Assembly (NCBI GenBank): GCA_015520115.1
Contig: WAQS01000152.1
Span: 1 to 9,634, forward strand
Direction: 5' to 3'
Length of the DNA stretch: 9,634 bases
DNA from: Ferroglobus sp.
Lineage (GTDB): Archaea > Halobacteriota > Archaeoglobi > Archaeoglobales > Archaeoglobaceae
Position 1 is the first letter of the stretch. Every line of letters begins with the position of its first letter. Made by a program: the position numbers and the translations under genes. This document shows, piece by piece, positions 6,154 through 9,634 of the stretch. The notes beneath the pieces were generated by a model, which was given only the letters and a program-made list of their open reading frames with translations, made no database searches and was not told the DNA's origin.

Positions 6154-6718
6154 TCACGATAACCTTTCTCTTAATTTCATCCGAAAGCTTTAGCCTTTCT
6201 CCATCGATTAGGACTTCTCCTCCCTCAACTTCTATTTTCCCTCCGACTTTAATTCCTAAGGTTTCGAGATAGCTTGGAGCTGCTAAAACTTTGAATCTTC
6301 CGCTATCAACTCTTTCGAGGGAACTCGCGTTAAACTCGCACTCTTCGCAGAGATCGCAGTTCTGGGAGATAAAGTAGCATATCTTTCTGATCGCATCATC
6401 GTTCGCAACGTGCTCGATTTTGCAGCTTATCTCGTGAGCAACTTCTTTACTCAACCCGACGAACTCCACAAGAAACTTCTCAAAAATTAAATGGTATTCT
6501 TTTATCTTCTTAGCAATCTCCTCCCCTTTCTTCGTAAGTGTAACTCCTTTGTAAGGCTGGTAGTCAACGTAACCCTCCTTTTGGAGCTTCGCAAGCATTT
6601 CCGTTACGCTCGCTGGTTTAACTTTAAGTTTTTTCGCTATCTCTCCAGTTTTCACGAGTCTCCTCTTACTCCTTTGGATGTCGTAAATAATTTCGAGGTA
6701 CTCTTCTACCCTCTCCAT
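6140..6718 (-). CDS. DtxR/IdeR-family iron-dependent transcriptional regulator with an extra cysteine cluster
   Basis: This 192-residue protein has a DtxR-type winged helix at about 1-65 (VKTGEIAKKLKVKPASVTEML...GYVDYQPYKGVTLTKKGEEIA), a metal-binding dimerisation domain at 66-115 and a C-terminal SH3/FeoA-like beta domain at about 135-190. The IdeR metal ligands are all present: ancillary-site His76, Glu80 and His95 and primary-site Cys99, Glu102 and His103. The cysteine at the primary site points to iron rather than manganese sensing. Between the dimerisation and C-terminal domains is Cys114-x6-Cys121-x2-Cys124-x2-Cys127, which could bind zinc or an Fe-S cluster. It overlaps the preceding zinc-ribbon gene by 13 bases and would be cotranslated with it. 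The regulated genes cannot be read from the window. Confidence 0.88.
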   Translation of the reverse strand: MERVEEYLEIIYDIQRSKRRLVKTGEIAKKLKVKPASVTEMLAKLQKEGYVDYQPYKGVTLTKKGEEIAKKIKEYHLIFEKFLVEFVGLSKEVAHEISCKIEHVANDDAIRKICYFISQNCDLCEECEFNASSLERVDSGRFKVLAAPSYLETLGIKVGGKIEVEGGEVLIDGERLKLSDEIKRKVIVIRDQ

Positions 6719-6894
6719 CTTCTCTCCTCTTCAATGAAGAAAAGAATACCTTGTTTTTTCGTCAACCTCCTGCTGCCGCAAAACGGACAGTAGAGGTTTG
6801 GTATGTGCAGGACTCCAGTATAACCGGTGGTTCTTCTAATCTTCAGATCGAACTCCGAACCGCATCTCGCGCAGTAAAGGTTTTCGAGATCCAT
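6706..6894 (-). CDS. Small zinc-ribbon protein upstream of the DtxR-type regulator
   Basis: A 62-residue protein with two knuckles, Cys8-x2-Cys11 and Cys36-x2-Cys39 (YCARCGSEF and YCPFCGSRRL), 24 residues apart, which is the layout of a zinc ribbon. The C-terminal end is charged (EEERRWRG). I do not recognise a named family; zinc ribbons of this size may bind nucleic acid or proteins. ATG at 6894 is preferred over the adjacent TTG at 6897 because GAGGG on the minus strand lies six bases before the ATG. The stop lies inside the start of the DtxR-type gene (13-base overlap), so the two form a coupled pair and may act together. Confidence 0.75.
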   Translation of the reverse strand: MDLENLYCARCGSEFDLKIRRTTGYTGVLHIPNLYCPFCGSRRLTKKQGILFFIEEERRWRG

Positions 6895-6901
6895 CAATTT
6901 C

Positions 6902-6927
6902 CCTCTATATCAAAAGAGGTTTTAAAG
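6902..6927 (-). promoter_or_regulatory. Putative promoter and inverted repeat ahead of the zinc-ribbon/DtxR pair
   Basis: In the 50-base gap after the DUF61 gene the minus strand has CTTTAAAA (6927-6920), 25 bases before the ATG at 6894, a plausible TATA box. Next to it lies the inverted repeat CCTCTATATCAAAAGAGG (6902-6919; 5-base arms, 8-base centre), which also holds the GAGG of the ribosome binding site. It is a candidate operator, perhaps for autoregulation by the DtxR-type protein, though it does not resemble the classic bacterial DtxR site. Confidence 0.35.
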
Positions 6928-6944
6928 TTATCCCAAGCGTGAGT

Positions 6945-7343
6945 CTAAACTCTGAAGAAAACTTGCGTGGCTGTTCTTAACTTCCTCCTCACTTTCTGCA
7001 TTTCATAGGAGTACAACATCAGTCCTTGCTTTGTGAACCTATCTATTCCGAAAGTTTTGCTAATGAATTCTGCATGCAGCTTGTCTCTAACGAAGATGAC
7101 GTATTCGTTTCCGATACTCGTCATTTCCAGAATTATCGGTATCCAGAACCTTCCCCAGTAAATTTCATCCACGTGTTCGGCTATGAATTCAAGCTCCTTC
7201 TTTTCAATGTAGTACTCATTTCCGTCTTTGGCGAGGTATGTGGGATCTTTCATTTCCAGCAATTCTTTTAGACTTCTCCTGCTTCTTGGGATGTGTTTAT
7301 TCATGGCTTCCGCAAGCTTAGCAAGTGTTCTCTCATTTATCAT
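6945..7343 (-). CDS. DUF61 / UPF0216 family protein
   Basis: A 132-residue cytoplasmic protein that I recognise as the archaeal UPF0216/DUF61 family, of unknown function. Characteristic stretches are INERTLAKLAEAMNKHIPR, SLKELLEMKDPTYLAKDG, EYYIEKKELEFIAEHV, WIPIILEMTS and a C-terminal segment ending RTATQVFFRV. The start is ATG at 7343, sharing its A with the stop of the upstream gene (TGATG), with GGTGG five bases before; a GTG nine bases further upstream is less likely. It is the last gene of the nitroreductase-SAM hydrolase unit and translationally coupled to it. Confidence 0.85.
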   Translation of the reverse strand: MINERTLAKLAEAMNKHIPRSRRSLKELLEMKDPTYLAKDGNEYYIEKKELEFIAEHVDEIYWGRFWIPIILEMTSIGNEYVIFVRDKLHAEFISKTFGIDRFTKQGLMLYSYEMQKVRRKLRTATQVFFRV

Positions 7344-8098
7344 CAAAACCACCCTAATTCGATCTCATCTTTAATTCCGAAAATCTCAGCCGCATTACCT
7401 TCTCTAACGCTAATTTCCAGCGTGTTGAAACTTCCAATTAATGCTAAAGGCTCTCCAACCTTCACGTCCTCGTACTTCTCCACAAAAGGAATTCTCGTCC
7501 CGTTAATGTAAAATCCTTTCGGTTTCAAGTCTTCCACGATTTCCCTCCTCAAGTTCGTGACGATGTTTCCGAAGCGGTCGATGTAAGCCACTCTGCAAGC
7601 AATCTTTTCTCCAATTTTTACTTCAAAAAGTTCGAGTTCTTTCATCGTTTCGACCTCTTCTCCGTATTCATCGATTTTTCCCTCAGCTATTAGAGCTGCA
7701 GCGGGAGCGAAAACGTCTCTTCCGTGAAAGGTGGACGATAGCTCTCCAGAGAATTCTGAGAGTTTTTCGGAATTCAGAGAGATTATCTTTTCTATTCCGT
7801 CTTCGGAAGCTGATGGGTAAGCTATTCCGTTGTCTGGAGCCACAAACCAGTAGTTTTTAGTTTTAACAGCCAAGGCTCTCCTTTTTCCTCCGACTCCCGG
7901 ATCGACAACCGCTACGAATATGCTGCCTTTGGGAAAAAATTTGTAGGTATTGTAAAGCAGAAAAGCTCCCTCAAACACATTCTGCGCTCTAACGGAGTGG
8001 GTTATGTCCACTACTTCCTCTTTGGTAATCTTTCTGATCACTCCCTTCATCACTCCGGGATAAAATTCTCCGAAGTCCGTGAGTAAAGCGATCACCAT
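7343..8098 (-). CDS. S-adenosyl-L-methionine hydroxide adenosyltransferase (DUF62 / SAM hydrolase)
   Basis: This family cleaves S-adenosylmethionine with a hydroxide ion to adenosine and methionine; it is related to fluorinase and chlorinase, which use halides instead. The 251-residue protein shows the N-terminal [17 protein letters not shown] (5-21), the [11 protein letters not shown] loop (64-74), [11 protein letters not shown] (85-95), [14 protein letters not shown] (122-135) and a C-terminal beta domain with [11 protein letters not shown]. The Asp-Arg-His set that activates water in archaeal members is present (Asp66, Arg73, His125) with the same spacing as in the Pyrococcus enzyme (68, 75, 127), so hydrolysis, not halogenation, is expected. 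The start overlaps the nitroreductase stop by seven bases. The physiological role of this activity in archaea is not settled. Confidence 0.92.
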   Translation of the reverse strand: MVIALLTDFGEFYPGVMKGVIRKITKEEVVDITHSVRAQNVFEGAFLLYNTYKFFPKGSIFVAVVDPGVGGKRRALAVKTKNYWFVAPDNGIAYPSASEDGIEKIISLNSEKLSEFSGELSSTFHGRDVFAPAAALIAEGKIDEYGEEVETMKELELFEVKIGEKIACRVAYIDRFGNIVTNLRREIVEDLKPKGFYINGTRIPFVEKYEDVKVGEPLALIGSFNTLEISVREGNAAEIFGIKDEIELGWF

Positions 8099-8610
8099 CT
8101 CTCCCAGTGAGTTATCTCCTCTATTTTCATTCTCCTCCTCGGGCTTGGCTTCTCTGCCGGGTAACCTATCGGGATAATTGCCATTGGTCTTGCGTAGCTG
8201 GGAATGTTGAGTATCTCAGCTACTCTCTCTTCGTTGAAAGCTCCTACCCACACCGCTCCGAGTCCCATGCAGTGAGCAGCAAGCAAAATATTTTCCACAG
8301 CAGCAGTAGCGTCTTGTTCGGCGTAAAGCTTTCCCCTCTCGCCGTAAACCTGCATGCTTCTCGGATAATTTGCGCAGACGACTATCACAACCGGAGCTTC
8401 GGCAACAAAGCTCTGTCTTAAGCTGGCTACAGCTAACTTCAGCTTCGTTTCCTCATCCTTAACGACTATGAAATCCCTCGCTTGTAAATTTCCGGCTGAG
8501 GGGGCTGCATTTCCTGCTTCGAGCAACCTTATTATGACTTCGTCATCAATCGGGTCTTTTTTAAACCTCCTAACGGACACTCTGGTGAAAATCGCTTCGA
8601 GACATTCCAT
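8092..8610 (-). CDS. Nitroreductase-family FMN oxidoreductase
   Basis: A 172-residue cytoplasmic flavoprotein of the nitroreductase superfamily, which uses FMN and NAD(P)H; the natural substrate cannot be told from sequence. The FMN-binding N-terminus ([15 protein letters not shown], with Arg10, Ser12 and Arg14), the [15 protein letters not shown] segment (36-50), the dimer helix [20 protein letters not shown] (99-118) followed by AVWVGAF, and the C-terminal [10 protein letters not shown] are all visible. Length is near the short end of the family, as in many archaeal members. The ATG at 8610 sits about 26 bases from a TATA-like CTTATACC, so the message is probably leaderless. First gene of a coupled unit with the SAM hydrolase and DUF61 genes. 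Confidence 0.9.
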   Translation of the reverse strand: MECLEAIFTRVSVRRFKKDPIDDEVIIRLLEAGNAAPSAGNLQARDFIVVKDEETKLKLAVASLRQSFVAEAPVVIVVCANYPRSMQVYGERGKLYAEQDATAAVENILLAAHCMGLGAVWVGAFNEERVAEILNIPSYARPMAIIPIGYPAEKPSPRRRMKIEEITHWERW

Positions 8611-8631
8611 GTGTATAGGTTGAAGTTCGAA

Positions 8632-8639
8632 GGTATAAG
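8632..8639 (-). promoter_or_regulatory. TATA-like element of the nitroreductase unit
   Basis: On the minus strand CTTATACC is centred 26 bases before the ATG at 8610, with no ribosome binding site in between, which fits leaderless transcription. Confidence 0.4.
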
Positions 8640-8676
8640 CTTTTTCTGAAGGAGAGAGAATAGGACTTTAAAATGA

Positions 8677-8694
8677 ACGCGAAAATTTTAGCGT
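8677..8694. repeat. Imperfect palindrome between the divergent nitroreductase and sRNA/pyrK promoters
   Basis: ACGCGAAAATTTTAGCGT reads as an 18-base inverted repeat with one mismatched pair around an AAAATTTT centre. It lies about 27 bases upstream of the TATA box serving the guide RNA and pyrK. AAAATTTTA recurs at 8716-8724. A regulator site is possible, but the AT-rich centre makes chance likely enough to hold confidence down. Confidence 0.3.
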
Positions 8695-8712
8695 GAGCTT
8701 AATTGCCATGTT

Positions 8713-8728
8713 GGTAAAATTTTATAAA
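8713..8728 (+). promoter_or_regulatory. Strong TATA box for the C/D guide RNA and pyrK
   Basis: TTTATAAA (8721-8728) is preceded by the purine-rich GGTAAAA, which could be the TFB recognition element. Its centre lies about 27 bases before 8751, predicting a transcript that begins a few bases before box C of the guide RNA. No comparable TATA box is seen between the RNA and the pyrK ATG, so both may start here. Confidence 0.6.
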
Positions 8729-8747
8729 ACAACGACTTAAGTAGTTG

Positions 8748-8807
8748 TAGCCGATGATGAACTAATCCGCCTCTGAGCTGTGATGAAAAACGGATCTCTG
8801 AGGGTTG
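8748..8807 (+). ncRNA. Archaeal C/D box methylation guide RNA (double guide)
   Basis: All four boxes of a C/D sRNA occur in order with canonical spacing: box C ATGATGA (8754-8760), a 12-base guide ACTAATCCGCCT (8761-8772), D' CTGA (8773-8776), a 3-base spacer, C' GTGATGA (8780-8786), an 11-base guide AAAACGGATCT (8787-8797) and D CTGA (8798-8801). Flanks 8748-8752 and 8803-8807 can pair as a short terminal stem with G-U pairs. Such RNAs assemble with L7Ae, Nop5 and fibrillarin and direct 2'-O-methylation of the base paired five positions before D or D'. The predicted targets are the G in AGGCGGAUUAGU (opposite C8768) and the C in AGAUCCGUUUU (opposite G8793); their identity is not established. 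The D box and 3' stem overlap the pyrK ribosome binding site. The ends are estimates. Confidence 0.85.
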
Positions 8808-8810
8808 AGG

Positions 8811-9512
8811 ATGTTTACAGTAAAGATAGAGGAAGTGATAGAGCACAACGAGAAGTATTCAACAATCATCTTCGACAGGAGCTTCAGAGCTTATCCCGGA
8901 CAGTTCATTATGCTCCACGTTTTCGGCTTGGAGGAAATTCCCCTAAGCCTATCCTCTGAAAATTCGGTGACGGTAAAGGCTGTAGGTGAGACCACGAAAT
9001 ATCTCGTGAAGATTAAGCCCGGAACGAGGGTTGGAATAAAAGGTCCTCTTGGAAACCCCTTTTCTCCAACGAGCGGGAAAGCTTTGATAATTGCTGCCGG
9101 AATTGGAGCGGCTCCCTTAGCTTTTCTCCACAAGTTTTTGAAGAAGTACGCTGAGGAAGTGTCGGTGATTTACGCTGCAAGAAGCTACGACGACCTAATC
9201 TTTCTTGAAAGCTTCGGGGAGTGTAGGGTGGCAACGGAAGACGGAAGTTACGGGGAGCAAGGAACGGTTTTCGACTTAGTTTATTCAGAGGATCTGGAAG
9301 AATACGATAAAATATACGCCTGCGGACCGGAGATAGTCTTGAGGGGCTTGTACAACTACTTTAAAGAGCTTGGAATGGAGAAAAACGTGGAAATGTCATT
9401 GGAGAGGTACATGAAGTGTGGAATTGGCGTTTGCGGGAGCTGTGTAATTGGAAACGGAATGAGGGTTTGTGTAGAAGGACCTGTTTTCAACTGCGCTGAT
9501 ATAGTGTGGTGA
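8811..9512 (+). CDS. pyrK: Dihydroorotate dehydrogenase electron-transfer subunit (PyrK-type FAD/[2Fe-2S] protein)
   Basis: PyrK passes electrons between the dihydroorotate dehydrogenase catalytic subunit PyrD and NAD(H) in pyrimidine synthesis. The 233-residue protein has the ferredoxin-reductase layout: an FAD-binding barrel (AYPGQFIMLHV, then IPLSLSS at 43-49 in place of the usual Arg-Pro-x-Ser), a nucleotide-binding domain (AAGIGAAPLAFL, 95-106; CGPE, 171-174) and a C-terminal [2Fe-2S] site with Cys203, Cys208, Cys211 and Cys220 (CGIGVCGSC...C), as is typical of PyrK. ATG 8811 is preferred over the in-frame TTG at 8805 because GAGGG (8800-8804) lies six bases before it. No pyrD is seen; a related electron-transfer role with another partner is the main alternative. 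Its stop abuts that of the convergent gene. Confidence 0.82.
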   Translation: MFTVKIEEVIEHNEKYSTIIFDRSFRAYPGQFIMLHVFGLEEIPLSLSSENSVTVKAVGETTKYLVKIKPGTRVGIKGPLGNPFSPTSGKALIIAAGIGAAPLAFLHKFLKKYAEEVSVIYAARSYDDLIFLESFGECRVATEDGSYGEQGTVFDLVYSEDLEEYDKIYACGPEIVLRGLYNYFKELGMEKNVEMSLERYMKCGIGVCGSCVIGNGMRVCVEGPVFNCADIVW

Positions 9513-9634
9513 CTATAAGAGCTGATTGACGATCTCTATTAAGTCTATCACTCTAAGCTTCGATCCCTTCCCTTCGGCAGCCTGATTCAAGTGAAGCTTG
9601 CAGAAGGGACAGCAGGAAACTATAAGCTCAGCCC
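9513..9634 (-). CDS. C-terminal end of a CCG-domain (heterodisulfide reductase-like) iron-sulfur protein, partial
   Basis: The visible 39 residues begin AELIVSCCPFCKLHLNQAA and end VIDLIEIVNQLL. The Cys-Cys-Pro-x-Cys-x3-Leu pattern is the second half of a CCG domain, found in HdrB/HdrD, GlpC, LutA and related (Fe-S)-binding oxidoreductases, where it helps hold a non-cubane [4Fe-4S] cluster or quinone-linked site. The short helical tail after it is usual. The 5' part lies beyond the window, so the exact member (HdrD-like, glycolate or lactate dehydrogenase subunit) cannot be told. Convergent with pyrK with no spacer between the stop codons. Confidence 0.75.
   Translation of the reverse strand, partial: AELIVSCCPFCKLHLNQAAEGKGSKLRVIDLIEIVNQLL

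Noticed and set aside
7343..8098. A halogenase (fluorinase/chlorinase) reading of the SAM-cleaving enzyme
   Set aside because: The Asp-Arg-His set typical of the hydroxide-using family is present with conserved spacing, so simple SAM hydrolysis is the better call.
8673..8696. Seven-codon frame MNAKILA upstream of pyrK, as a possible leader peptide
   Set aside because: The frame is very short, lies upstream of the TATA box for the sRNA/pyrK transcript and has no attenuator-like hairpins after it.
8761..8772. Universal 16S segment containing GGAUUAGAUACC as the D' guide target
   Set aside because: The predicted target shares CGGAUUAG with the archaeal form recalled from memory, but there are mismatches next to the D' box and at the far end, where pairing matters most. 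It cannot be assigned without the organism's rRNA.
1..9634. CRISPR arrays, insertion sequences, tRNA or rRNA genes
   Set aside because: No regularly spaced repeats, transposase genes with terminal repeats, tRNA cloverleaf or rRNA core sequences were seen on either strand.

Overview
The window looks like a piece of an archaeal chromosome, most likely from the Archaeoglobales (Archaeoglobus, Ferroglobus or Geoglobus). The evidence is a complete O-phosphoseryl-tRNA synthetase (SepRS, known from methanogens and Archaeoglobales), an AF2212-type antitoxin, a DUF61/UPF0216 protein, TATA-box promoters placed for leaderless or short-leader transcripts, a C/D box guide RNA and Lys/Glu-rich proteins typical of thermophiles. 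The placement is an inference from gene content; no database was searched.

Left end (1-757): a minus-strand accessory patch in decay. An unidentified gene broken into three frames (283-714) is followed by an intact DUF104 antitoxin gene with a strong ribosome binding site (53-256), then the start of a PIN-domain VapC toxin that has no start codon in its frame and Asn where the first catalytic Asp is expected.

Centre-left (758-4634): a compact plus-strand operon gatC-gatA-sepS-nfi in which every gene overlaps the next. The first three genes serve indirect tRNA aminoacylation (amidation of misacylated tRNA; phosphoserine loading of tRNA-Cys). The fourth is endonuclease V, a deaminated-base repair enzyme.

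Middle (4602-6153): a ribbon-helix-helix protein joined to a PurM/SelD-like domain is divergent from fdhD, the sulfurtransferase that activates formate dehydrogenase. Only 37 bp separate them, and those bases hold a TATA-like element and a small palindrome.

Middle-right (6140-8610): two minus-strand units in a row. The upstream unit is nitroreductase, SAM hydroxide adenosyltransferase and DUF61, coupled by overlapping stop and start codons. After a 50 bp gap with its own TATA-like element and inverted repeat come a small zinc-ribbon protein and an iron-type DtxR regulator with an extra cysteine cluster.

Right end (8611-9634): a strong TATA box drives what reads as a textbook archaeal C/D box methylation guide RNA (about 8748-8807), directly followed by a PyrK-type flavin/[2Fe-2S] electron-transfer subunit whose ribosome binding site overlaps the RNA's D box. 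A CCG-domain (heterodisulfide reductase-like) gene enters from the right edge on the minus strand, its stop codon abutting that of pyrK.

The signals most worth following up are the guide RNA built into the pyrK leader, the RHH-PurM fusion beside fdhD, and the toxin-antitoxin locus in which the antitoxin survives and the toxin appears dead.
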